Below are positions 1-8,272 of a stretch of DNA of 64,000 bases, piece after piece. A program made the translations under genes and the position numbers. Each line of letters opens with the position of its first letter. Within the stretch, counting starts at the first letter, position 1. The notes under the pieces were generated by a model. It saw only the letters and a program-made list of their open reading frames with translations. It did no database searches and was not told where the DNA came from. The stretch comes from Gracilaria domingensis (taxonomy: Eukaryota; Rhodophyta; Florideophyceae; Gracilariales; Gracilariaceae): assembly GCA_022539475.1 (NCBI GenBank), contig VCMS01000198.1, positions 1 through 64,000 on the forward strand, given 5' to 3'.

Positions 1-217
1 CAAACATCTTCTTTGCCTCCGGAATATCCTTATAGTTCTCGGCGCAGAACTCTATTAACCCTCTAAACCCCACGTCCCGTGGCCGATCAGGGCCTCCATC
101 GCTGTTTGCCAAAGCATCGCGAAGAACCAAGAAAAGTCTGACATATGCATGGAACGCCGGAGGCGGAGCACTCATGTCGATAGGATGTATCTCCTCTCCA
201 ACATCGGTGGAATCCAT
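1..217 (-). CDS. Partial unknown gene, divergent partner of the ParB/dioxygenase locus
   Basis: An open frame begins with ATG at 217 and runs leftwards off the window without a stop (72 codons seen). A second in-frame ATG lies at 175. The N-terminus is short, proline-rich and then looks helical; I recognise no family. The reason to believe it is context: its upstream DNA (231-330) is a near-identical inverted copy of the DNA just upstream of the plus-strand ParB-like gene (1481-1579), and in both cases the repeat ends shortly before the first ATG. The two genes therefore look like a divergently transcribed pair under duplicated promoters. It may encode the transposase or partner protein of the same element, but nothing visible here proves that. 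Confidence 0.5.
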   Translation of the reverse strand, partial: MDSTDVGEEIHPIDMSAPPPAFHAYVRLFLVLRDALANSDGGPDRPRDVGFRGLIEFCAENYKDIPEAKKMF

Positions 218-230
218 CGCTTCAGCGCAA

Positions 231-330
231 ACAACGGAGGCGAGCCTTTAAATGGCGACTTACGCTGGGCACCCCCGCTTTCGGCAGCTCCTCCCAGCGC
301 ACTGCCAGTCTCGTCCGTGTCCGTGTCCGC
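231..330 (-). promoter_or_regulatory. Promoter-like inverted repeat, left arm
   Basis: This 100-bp segment is the reverse complement of 1481-1579 with only about two differences (one substitution in the TTTAAA-like core and one small length change). Its ATG-proximal end contains a TTTAAA-type AT core in otherwise GC-rich DNA, followed by GCTCGCCTCCGTTGT read towards the gene. Conservation of both copies directly upstream of two divergent ATGs suggests a core promoter or regulatory module. No transcription start can be seen from sequence alone. Confidence 0.5.
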
Positions 331-372
331 TCGGAGCGATAGCGTCGCGTGTCGGAGCGATAGCGTCGCGTG
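331..372. repeat. Two perfect 21-bp tandem repeats
   Basis: The unit TCGGAGCGATAGCGTCGCGTG occurs twice head to tail (331-351 and 352-372), just inside the left promoter-like arm. Each unit contains a CG-rich imperfect dyad, so it could be a protein-binding site. The right arm has no matching pair, so the two divergent promoters are not fully equivalent. Confidence 0.75.
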
Positions 373-565
373 TCGGCCACGTCGCGATTCGGAGCTATTG
401 CAACGGTCCCGTATTGTGCTAAAAGTCGCGGATCAAGTGGGTGTGAAGCGCTAGTTTTCTCTAGTTTGATATATGTGTACGGCGTGTGCAGCGAAATCAC
501 TGCCGGAAGTGCCGGGAGGAGTGTTTTGGGAGGTCTCCGGAAGGCGCCGGAATGTGACCAGAACG

Positions 566-639
566 TGCCCGCGGGCGGGGGGGTCCGGTCGTGTTAGGGT
601 AGGTACCCTAACACGACCGGACCCCCCCGCCCGCGGGCA
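566..639. repeat. Perfect 36-bp-arm palindrome, GG loop
   Basis: Arms 566-601 and 604-639 are exact reverse complements separated by GG. Each arm starts TGCCCGCGGGC, has a run of seven G, and ends GTGTTAGGGTA. As DNA or RNA this would form an extremely stable hairpin. Confidence 0.9.
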
Positions 640-674
640 TAAAATCGCACATTTTTCAAAAAATCGTCCAAAAT

Positions 675-750
675 GTGCCCGCGGGCGGGGGGGTCCAGTC
701 GTGTTAGGGTACCTACCCTAACACGACCGGACCCCCCCGCCCGCGGGCAC
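675..750. repeat. 37-bp-arm palindrome, CC loop
   Basis: Second copy of the same hairpin, in the opposite central orientation (loop CC rather than GG), with one arm mismatch (CCAG against CCGG). It is followed by a spacer resembling the one before hairpin 1. Confidence 0.9.
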
Positions 751-1030
751 GTTTTCGACGATTTTTTGGCACCCTCCGGAGACCTCCCAAAACACTCCTC
801 CCGGCACTTCTTGTACCCACTGCGTCACCTCAGTGAACCATCCCGGAAATTAGGGAGTGTCTGGAGGGTGGAGAAGACGGGATGGTCACCTCAGTGCACC
901 ATCCCGGAAATTAGGGAGTGTCTGGAGGGTAAGATGACGGGATGGTGCACTAAGGTGACGCAGTGGGTACAGGAAGTGCCGGGAGGAGTGTTTTGGGAGG
1001 TCTCCGGAGGGTGCCAGAATGTGGCCAGAA

Positions 1031-1110
1031 CGTGCCCGCGGGCGGGGGGGGTCGGTCGTGTTAGGGTAGGTACCCTAACACGACCGACCCCCCCCCCGCC
1101 CGCGGGCACG
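1031..1110. repeat. 38-40-bp-arm palindrome, GG loop
   Basis: Third hairpin. The inner arm reads GTCGGTCG rather than GTCCGGTCG, and the C run is longer on the right, so this copy has drifted from the first two while keeping symmetry, as expected if arms are homogenised by gene conversion or foldback repair. Confidence 0.88.
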
Positions 1111-1144
1111 TTTTGGGCGATTTTTTGAAAAATGTGCGATTTTA

Positions 1145-1217
1145 TGCCCGCGGGCGGGGGGTCCGGTCGTGTTAGGGTACCTACCCTAACACGACCGACC
1201 CCCCCCGCCCGCGGGCA
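1145..1217. repeat. 36-bp-arm palindrome, CC loop
   Basis: Fourth hairpin, CC-loop orientation like copy 2, with an arm difference near the GGTCGG segment. Pairs 1/2 and 3/4 sit in mirror-image order about the centre of the array. Confidence 0.85.
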
Positions 1218-1480
1218 TTCGCACATTCCGGTGCCTTCCCGGGACCTCCCAAAACACGCCGCCGCGCAGTGATTTCGCTACACCCGGCCGCCGGTACGTT
1301 GGCGCCGCTGTCCACGTGTATTGGCGGGAGTAGGCTGTACATGGAAGTGAATGAGTGTACTCTTGACTACTATGCAAAGCATTTGAAGAGCATGATTAGA
1401 GAACGCGACCATTGCTCGCGTGAGTCATCATTGCGCGAACTCCACGACTCTAAAGCGTACAATCAGCGTGCGAGCGGCCA

Positions 1481-1579
1481 CGGACAGGACACGGACGAGA
1501 CTGGCAGTGCGCTGGGAGGAGCTGCCGAAAGCGGGGGTGCCCAGCGTAAGTCGCCTTTTAAAGGCTCGCCTCCGTTGTT
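1481..1579 (+). promoter_or_regulatory. Promoter-like inverted repeat, right arm
   Basis: Reverse-complement partner of 231-330. It ends about 60 bp before the ATG at 1639 of the ParB-like gene, with CTTTTAAAGG as a possible TATA-like core. The same module directly upstream of both divergent reading frames suggests co-expression. Confidence 0.5.
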
Positions 1580-1638
1580 GTATCGTCCAGAGCGAGCGTA
1601 TTGTTGATATACACCTTTCACTGCAATAGCTGTTCAAC

Positions 1639-3037
1639 ATGAAGCCAACTCGTGTTCGAAAGCGTACGCAAAGCGTGACTCCTCGCACTCGGCGGAGCAC
1701 TCGATTATTGCAAGGTGGAATGCGGGTTTCTCTGCAGATGGATATTGAGGATGAAGGAAAGGTGATAGTCGGGGAAGCGTTGTTGCATGGAATTGGAAGT
1801 GTTCTACGCCGCGAGTTGCACGGGAAGCAATTGGACCCAGGTCTTGTGGTGGTTCATAATATTCTCATCAGTCGAAGCGGTCAGACGTTCTACCCTTACC
1901 GGGCGGAGGGCCTGGATCTTCCACAATATATCCAGGATCTCCGGACGGCCGCTCCTTGGGATGAGAAAATGATGGAACCGGTGGCAGCCAGCATTCCGGC
2001 GTCGAAGCGAGGAACGGTGAGCGCTATGAGTGAGGTGATGACGCCGACAAGCCGCACGGAGCCAATTCGAAGTTCATCAACACCGAGAGGTAGCGCATCA
2101 GTAGCACCTCCGCGGGCAGGTCCGTCGTCTTTACGAAGCGGTCTATGGAGACGAGAGCATCCCCAGCTACGAAGCGGACAGGTCAAACAAAGTCTACCTC
2201 CGCTACGAAGCCCACTGCGTCGAAAAGGGCTTCTCCTGCGATGAATCAGACCGTCGACACAAGGGGAACTTCTGCGTCGAAACAGACGGTTCAGCAGGGG
2301 ACGGCTGTGCAAGAGGAGGAAGATGAGATCATGAAAGGTCCCCTTCCAGACGCGGATGCGCAATCCGCGCAAGGAGCTGGTCCATCTGTACCCCAAACTG
2401 CACCAGAAACTGCGGAGCAGCAGGACGATGACGTTGTGCTTCTGTCCGCAAGAATGGCACGTTCAAGTGTTTCTGGCGAGCGGTCTGGAACACAAGGGAC
2501 ACCTACTCGGAGCAAGACGTACAGACGAATTCGTCAGAAGGTACCAAAGGTGAACCTCAATCAGTACCGGATGGTTGTTGTTACTGTTGACATCACTCTG
2601 GTGGACACTCCGCCCAATTTACTCCGTGGAGTAAGTAAACGCCACGTTGAAGCCCTTGTGAAGAGTATGGAGGAGCGGGGATATTGCAGTCGATGGGTTC
2701 TCCAGTGGTGGCCTTACAAGATGCTACTACGGGAGAGAGGGATACTGACAAGGGACGCCTAACGAAGAAGTGCTTCATTGTAGATGGTTTGCATCGTCTG
2801 AAAGCTATACAATATTTGGCAGCGACTGGTGCACCGAAGTGGAAGCGATTAGCCAAGTTTTGGCGTTGCAATCTGCTGATACGAAGAGATGGGAGGCCCA
2901 TTGGGATGAAGGAATTGTTATGTGTTGCTTCGTACCTCAATGAGTCGACGAGTACCATGCGAAGGATGATGTTTGCAGACAAGATACACTCTATAGTTAG
3001 TGTGGTCGCCATTCTAATTGAAGATGTTGAGGGGTGA
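1639..3037 (+). CDS. ParB-like (ParB-N/sulfiredoxin fold) domain protein, frame-interrupted
   Basis: ATG at 1639 opens a basic N-terminus rich in R/S/T, then a helical segment, then a repetitive TKR/SAT linker (about 2105-2290) and an acidic patch. The conserved part begins near 2560 with a strand-like VVTVDITLVD, a proline-led segment and a helix KRHVEALVKSMEERG, then KKCFIVDGLHRLKAIQ (2771-2815). The order 'proline motif, helix that positions a repeat unit, then D-G-x-H-R' is the ParB-N signature (D-G-H-H-R in bacterial ParB, D-G-Q-H-R in DndB). In this domain the motif binds or cleaves nucleotides. The coding frame moves by -1 near 2110 and again near 2675, so the locus is decayed, contains base-level errors, or uses frameshifting. 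Function in DNA binding is inference. Confidence 0.6.
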
Positions 3038-3660
3038 CGCCGGCAGACGTGGATCCTGCAGAAGTGACAGAAGTGTTGAAGGAGAGCCAACTGATTGGGA
3101 CTGTGCAAGAGCGTCAGTACCTGAGATATGCCAATGTCGCCCTGCAACTCATGTCTCGTGAGGGAATGCTGGCCCATTTCGAGGATATATGTGAGACTGT
3201 GAGTGACATAGGTCTCACACATCTGTCCCATACTCCGCTATATGTTTTGGATGCCGAGGAGTTTTCCTTCATTCTTGATTGTCTTCAGATGTTTCTATTG
3301 AAGGGCAAGTCGACGAAGACAAAGCAATGGAAAAGCTTTGAGGAGGTTCGAGGTTTCTTTTATGATAGAGCAGTGTCTCTGTTCCGCGCGGCTAGAGCAG
3401 TGAGGAATGAACTGAACGAGGAAGAGTCCATGGAAGTGTTCCTGAAACGCGAAGTCAGTCTTTCTGCTCCATCGAATGAAGATGACGTTGAAGACCCAGA
3501 CAACAACGCAGCTGTGTATCAGTTCCTTTTGGGACAAGTTGTGAACTTCAACACATTGCCGCGTGTTCGGAGCAGGACGAACTCAATTAGAACTGCCACG
3601 ACTTCCGTTCAGAATCGATTGCGGACGATGCTCAAGGTAATTCCGCCCCCGCACCAGTGA
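3034..3660 (+). CDS. Helical domain of unknown family within the ParB/dioxygenase locus
   Basis: This frame starts by a 4-base GTGA overlap with the end of the ParB-like frame and runs 208 codons to TGA. It looks alpha-helical, with acidic patches (NEEESMEVF, NEDDVEDPDNN) and a basic C-terminal end; I recognise no family. It may be the continuation of the ParB-like protein (central or C-terminal helical domain) rather than a separate gene: there is no ATG at its start and no promoter-like gap. The next frame again starts through a GTGA overlap at 3657. Confidence 0.5.
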   Translation: MTPADVDPAEVTEVLKESQLIGTVQERQYLRYANVALQLMSREGMLAHFEDICETVSDIGLTHLSHTPLYVLDAEEFSFILDCLQMFLLKGKSTKTKQWKSFEEVRGFFYDRAVSLFRAARAVRNELNEEESMEVFLKREVSLSAPSNEDDVEDPDNNAAVYQFLLGQVVNFNTLPRVRSRTNSIRTATTSVQNRLRTMLKVIPPPHQ

Positions 3661-4232
3661 AGCAGTCCGTGACGAAGAGGAGGACTCCCGCTGCTGCTGC
3701 TGCAACATCTGACAGTGAAGAAGGGGAGCCGCGAAGAAGTGCACGAGAACGGGCGCAGGTGAGTTATAGGGAAATCGAACACGGCCGAAATCGAGGTGCC
3801 ATAGAAGTTCTGGATAGCTCTGAAGAAGAACAGCGGGCTCCGCCGAGGAAGAAACGGAGAAAGACTTTCACACAACAGATGAGATCTACTCTGAACAGCA
3901 TGACACCGGATGACCTGATGTCTCAACTAAATGAACATGTGCTGAGAGGAAGGTCGATGAAGGTTCAGTTCGTGGCATTGGGAGAGGGAGCGAATGCAGA
4001 GAACGCAGGCAGTTCTGCATTTGTGGATGACGAAGAGCTTCTTTCTGTGACAGTTCCACGGGTTGTCACCGTCGAGAAAGATGCTGCGCCAGACGATCAG
4101 CAAGAGACAGGTGGGGGGTCATTTGATGACGAGTTACCTACAGCTCTTCCGGAATCTGAGGAGCACGGACTTGTTCGAGGTGACCCATATGATGGCCCAC
4201 GAACCCATCATGGTGCGGGTATGCCAGGCTGA
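3657..4232 (+). CDS. Low-complexity linker with nuclear signals, same locus
   Basis: 191 codons: an alanine run, then basic PRRSARERAQVSYREI, a hydrophobic-acidic AIEVLDSSEEE segment that looks like a SUMO-interaction motif, and PRKKRRKTF, a strong nuclear-localisation signal. After that comes a short predicted helix and an acidic tail. It connects the helical region to the dioxygenase domain with a -1 frame change near 4225, so it is probably a linker of one large nuclear protein or the N-terminus of the dioxygenase. No catalytic domain is visible here. Confidence 0.5.
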   Translation: MKQSVTKRRTPAAAAATSDSEEGEPRRSARERAQVSYREIEHGRNRGAIEVLDSSEEEQRAPPRKKRRKTFTQQMRSTLNSMTPDDLMSQLNEHVLRGRSMKVQFVALGEGANAENAGSSAFVDDEELLSVTVPRVVTVEKDAAPDDQQETGGGSFDDELPTALPESEEHGLVRGDPYDGPRTHHGAGMPG

Positions 4233-5550
4233 GACCGCAGGAATGGCAAGGGAAGAACGTAATTGAGCACAAGGACCCCTGGCTCAGAGTCATTCACTTG
4301 CCGAAGGGACATAGGTCGGAGCTGCTAAGTGTCTCGAATCTCAGAGATGTACACCATCTTGTCTTTTGGCACGCTGCAAGGGCTGAACATCGCCTACGGG
4401 CGGAGACATTTGGTATGCAGTATCCTCGTACTCGACCGACAGGTATGGATGATGAAGAGGTGCTGTGGGTTGCTGCGAAGGAGCATGACGAATTTGGGCA
4501 AATGTTCTTCGCCCGAATGCAAGCTGAGCTAAGGCAGAATGGATATTGCGTGCTTGATGGCTTTGCGACGGATAATGGTGTCCCTAAATGGGAGGAGTTG
4601 GAAGAAGTTCGGGAGTTCGGAGATGTGTCGGGGAAGTTGGTGGACTTCTTCGAGAATGAGTATGGAGCGATGCCGGATATACGGAAAGGAGAGGAACAGA
4701 AGTCGTTTGTTCAAATAATCAACGATGATGAAGGATGGAAGGACGGTAGCGATGGACCATTTGAGGGGAGAGTGATGTCGACACGTTGGGGTACGGTGGA
4801 GAAGCCGGAGGATAATGAGGAGCTCAGGTGGGTTGTAAGGTCGCGTGCTTTACTTGATGTTCGAATGGGTACAATTGCTGCGGCTTTGGGACTATGGGAC
4901 AATGAAAGGGAAGCTGTGAAGATGTACACTCCGAAAACTGGTGGTCGATTTCTGGGGACGACGAGAAAGTGCAAGCGCCAGACGCTGCACACCGACTTCA
5001 GTGGTCTGGTTACGAAGGAAACAATGAATACTGGCAACCCCGGATACTTTGTAATGGCCTCTGGGAAAGAGGGCTTTCCTCTCTGGGTGAGCGCTGGAAG
5101 CCATCAACTGGTGGGATGAACAACCAACAGTTGCGAGTGATGTCGGAGGTGTATCCAGCGAAGAAGATAATCATCCCACCGTACTCTGTATTCGTGGGCC
5201 GTGGTGATGTGACACATGCTGGAGCAAGTGGGAAGGACAAGGTGGATAGGCCCGAGTCTATGGATTTGCTGGTTAGATACCACATGTACATGGTACCAGA
5301 GGGCTACGCACTACCTGATGCTGTTCATCGGGTGCGGGATTTCCGACCCACGTTTGTCAATGGTGACGAGGAGGAGGAGGCGGAGGATGAACTGTTGTCC
5401 GATAAGGAGGGTGGGGCGGTTGACATGGACGAAGACCAAGTGGTCGTGGAGATTGGTGTGGAAGCGGACGCCGGTAGAACCGAAGTGCTCGAGAGTAGTA
5501 GTGATGACGATTTGCCAATAATGAGGCTGCGAGCGCCTCGAAGTGGATGA
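4230..5550 (+). CDS. 2-oxoglutarate/Fe(II)-dependent dioxygenase-fold protein (JBP/TET- or phytanoyl-hydroxylase-like)
   Basis: From about 4235 a continuous coding frame runs to 5117, then moves by -1 to end at TGA 5548-5550. It contains ELRQNGYCVLDGF, the first strand-helix typical of phytanoyl-hydroxylase-like 2OG dioxygenases. The iron motif H-x-D follows in LHTDFSG (His 4988, Asp 4994), then PLWVSAGSHQ, matching the LwvxPGSH segment of the family. The distal His is in GDVTHAG (5215) and the 2OG-binding Arg in LLVRYHMY (5275). All four ligand positions of the double-stranded beta-helix are therefore present. The C-terminus is acidic and ends with a VLESSSDDD segment resembling a SUMO-interaction motif. 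Substrate is unknown; coupling to a ParB-like domain makes DNA or chromatin plausible. Confidence 0.65.
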
Positions 5551-5846
5551 GAATGAGATGATTAGTAAATTATGTGTGTCTTGCGAGTATTAAGAGTAGT
5601 ATACTATTACAAGGCTATACATATGAACATAGAAAAGGTGCGGCAGGCTGGTAATTGAACAAATGTCAAACGTCTTTGGTCCAGTTGCGTCTAATTGCAA
5701 CATGCCAAATGCTCGGTATCGTTAACATCATTGGTGGCACCAGTCAATTCGCAATTGAACATGTAGCGTCCTAACATTTCTGAAACTGCACTTAAGGTTG
5801 CTTTTAAGAGAAGTATGAAACTGAGAAGTCTATACAGTTCCTGTCT
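5551..5846. other. Intergenic, nothing recognised
   Basis: AT-richer DNA between the dioxygenase stop and the first HAD gene. I looked for an inverted copy of the left-hand repeats that would mark the right end of a transposon and did not find one. Confidence 0.5.
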
Positions 5847-6722
5847 ATGCGGTACTTGTGGCAGTATGGTGACTGTATCAGGAAAAATGGCAGAGGAACA
5901 GAGAGACTTGGCGGAAATTTCACCAATACCTTGTCTAAGTTCATATATGCCAATGGTTACGGTATATTAAGTTCCGTTGATGGAACGTTGAGAAGAGAAG
6001 GAGAGTCAATTCCAGAAGAAGTTGTGAAGTGTATGAAGTTCATTGACGAACGTGTTGGTTTCGGACTTGTCACAGGGGGTGATGTGGGCGACGTGGAGGG
6101 GAAAATGGAAGGACTCGGAGACTATAAGTTTGGTGTCTCGGCGAATCATGGAGCTTTCCTGCGTTTCTCTGACGAGAGGGAAATTAAGGGTGCATTCAAT
6201 GATCACACCTTGACCACACTGTTGACGGACTACTGTTCCTGGCAAGGGATTTGAATAGGAGGCATGGTATTGTGAATGATGATGACAAGGGTTCGTGGAG
6301 ACCAGAAGTGATAGTGGCCTTCCCAATTTCGTGTACAACAAACTGTGGCAGTGGAAAGAAGAAGTGGATTCTGCTATTGGGGACCTGTTGCAGAAGATGG
6401 ATGCGTTTGTTATCTATCCCGGCGATAAAAGTTGCGAAATTGTGGACAAGCGATACACAAAAGAAGCGGAGGAGAAAATCTTGTGGATAATGAACCGAGA
6501 TTTATTGATACGGATGACGTCGTGACGTTCGGAAGTGCTTTGAGCGACGGGCCTTTGCATGAGGTAGGCGTGTACGGCGTTCACGTCAAAGAAGATTGTA
6601 TCCCGGGTGGAGTACACAACCTGTTCGAAAGCGTGGAGGATGTACATTCGACAATTATGTTGGTGGCTCTGTTGTACGGCTACGAGGAAAAGCAGCACGA
6701 TAAAAACCACCATGAATCATAG
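5847..6722 (+). pseudogene. HAD-IIB (Cof/mannosyl-phosphoglycerate-phosphatase-like) hydrolase, broken copy 1
   Basis: The N-terminal segment FIYANGYGILSSVDGTL aligns with the second copy's FENGYAVISDVDGTL. The nucleophile Asp of HAD motif I (D-x-D-G-T) is replaced by Ser here, so the enzyme would be dead even if translated. Motif II (VTGGD) and the C-terminal ND-GPL..VHVK segment (motif IV region, SDGPLHEVGVYGVHVK) follow. The coding signal changes frame at least twice between 6240 and 6530 and ends at TAG 6720-6722. HAD-IIB enzymes remove phosphate from sugar phosphates; red algae make mannosylglycerate through such a phosphatase, but that assignment is only a suggestion. It lies tail to tail with copy 2, 30 bp apart. 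Confidence 0.65.
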
Positions 6723-6752
6723 AAGGGTATTGAGATATATACGACACTTTTA

Positions 6753-7631
6753 TTACTGAGATCTCATATCATAGCTAAGTATTACAGGCATCGTAGCACT
6801 GGAAACAAATTCCAAGAGCATTTCTAAACCATTGACACTTGCATTTTCTGTACCCGTACAGTTCTGCCACCCTTCTGATGGTCTCATGCACGTCCTCCAC
6901 CCATCAACAAGATATGTTACCGCTGCTGGATGGTCTTCTCCCTTCACATGAACTGCCAGGGTTGCCATTTCATATAGAGGGCCATCATTGGAAGCATTCC
7001 CGAAAGCAACGATTAAATGTTTGTCGAACTGGGGGTCGTTTTCAACCAAGGCTAGCGCCCCACTATTTTTCGTGAAACGAATGTCCCCTATGTCACAGTT
7101 TTCATCTTGAGGGTACGCAACCAGGTTCGGAAAGGATGTCAACACTTTTGAAATACCGGAGTTAACTTCTGTTTTCCACTTCGACAGTCCATTGTACGTG
7201 AAGTTAGGGAGTCCACTGTCTTTTCTAGTGCTCACCACTGCTTGTTGACGCTCTTCGTGAAGTCCGTGCGATTCATTTAAGGAGAGTGCAAGTCTCTCAA
7301 GTTCGGCTGCACATCTTTCTTACCCTTCCCTGTCAAGGTCCTGATCAATTTCGGTACCATTGGATAATCTCACCCGTGCGCCTTGGTTTCCAGAGATGCC
7401 AAAAGTGTAGCCACCCAGGTGCTCCATGAAACTCTCGGCATCCTCTATATCTCGCCCAGTAGCAATTCCGAAACCAACGCGTGCGTTGATGCACTTCAAG
7501 CATTTGACTGTTTCGGCAGGAATGTTCTCCCCAGCTCTTTTCAGAGTACCGTCAACATCACTAATCACGGCGTAGCCATTTTCGAATATTTCGTTAGCCA
7601 GCTGCTGAGGAGTTACTTCTTGGGCTCTAAC
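6753..7631 (-). pseudogene. HAD-IIB hydrolase copy 2, one internal TAA
   Basis: Better preserved than its neighbour. From about 7631 it reads EVTPQQLANEIFENGY then AVISDVDGTL (motif I intact), GIATGRD (motif II), and later VAFGNASNDGPLYEMATLA with VHVKGEDHPAAV (motifs III-IV: G-N-x-x-N-D). The frame is interrupted only by TAA at 7320-7322, after which it continues in the same frame (ERCAAELERLALSLNE) to the end. A TAA also closes it at 6753. There is no clear ATG at the 5' end. The single stop at what would otherwise be a continuous protein makes this either a very young pseudogene or a case of read-through. Paralogue of copy 1, convergent. Confidence 0.65.
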
Positions 7632-7639
7632 TTCTGATT

Positions 7640-8272
7640 ATACATGTTTTTGAAAGCTTTCGAAAGGGTTCGATTTGCAAATGGGTGTGGGTATACGAAT
7701 GAGAAGGATGTGATTGATGTTCACAAGGTGTTTCGTAGTATAGGAAGAGTCTAAGAACGACCATATACCGTATTGTAGTACTGTTTTAAAACGTTACTAG
7801 GAGGAGAAATTTTTGCATCGATTTGAAGTAAGGAAGGGATGATTTAGTCATAAATTATATGTACGGGTTCAAGTGGGTAAAGAAAACTGTAAATATCTTT
7901 AACATGAGCTTAGAAACCAAGAAGAGTAAAACAACCTCCATTACGGGTTGAAACCCATAAAAGGTTTACCTTACTTTATACGGGTGCCCCAAGTAATGCA
8001 AACGCTTAGTTCTTCAGAAATATCACAATTTTTGTACTTGTTTCGTTACTAGTATCGTGCACTTTAATGATATGGAATGACCATTTTCTATCTAGCAAAA
8101 TCTTAGCGAAGTATTAGTGATAAGGGATGTAGGATTTAAAGGGGCATATTTGAACCACAGAAGGACGAACAATATAAGTAATGTAATAGGAACAGGTCAT
8201 TTCGATAAAGTAACTTTTATGTTTAACTATCTCTAAAAGGTTTACAACACCGAAAAGTCATGTGTTCTAACC
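7640..8272. other. Intergenic, AT-rich
   Basis: No coding signal, RNA gene or long repeat recognised. It separates the 5' end of HAD copy 2 from the 3' end of the ketopantoate-reductase-like gene. Confidence 0.5.

Larger units (their letters stand above)
484..1283. repeat. Palindrome-array element (foldback/MITE-like) between divergent genes
   Basis: The block is bounded by inverted termini: GCGAAATCACTGC near 490-502 matches the reverse complement near 1266-1278, and similarity extends into the neighbouring GTGTTTTGGGAGGT-type sequence. Inside are four long GC-rich hairpins (566-639, 675-750, 1031-1110, 1145-1217), each with arms of about 36-40 bp and a 1-2 bp loop centred on GGGTA..TACCC. 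A larger dyad pairs 769-845 with 939-1016, and its centre holds two 61-bp direct repeats (826-886, 887-947). I see no clear target-site duplication. Open frames across it are by-products of the palindromes. It could be a non-autonomous foldback element inserted in the promoter region, or an intrinsic origin or recombination structure of the locus. Confidence 0.8.

Noticed and set aside
566-1217. Telomere-derived sequence because of TTAGGGTA in each hairpin
   Set aside because: Only one TTAGGG per arm, never in tandem, and explained by hairpin symmetry; not an interstitial telomere.
673-1226. Long open frames on both strands across the palindromes
   Set aside because: They are repetitive by-products of the inverted repeats with no domain and no consistent start.
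5847-7631. Phosphomannomutase identity for the two HAD copies
   Set aside because: D-V-D-G-T-L fits, but the ATGRD segment and the GNASNDGPLYEMATLAVHVK end fit Cof/mannosyl-phosphoglycerate-phosphatase-type HAD-IIB enzymes better than eukaryotic PMM.
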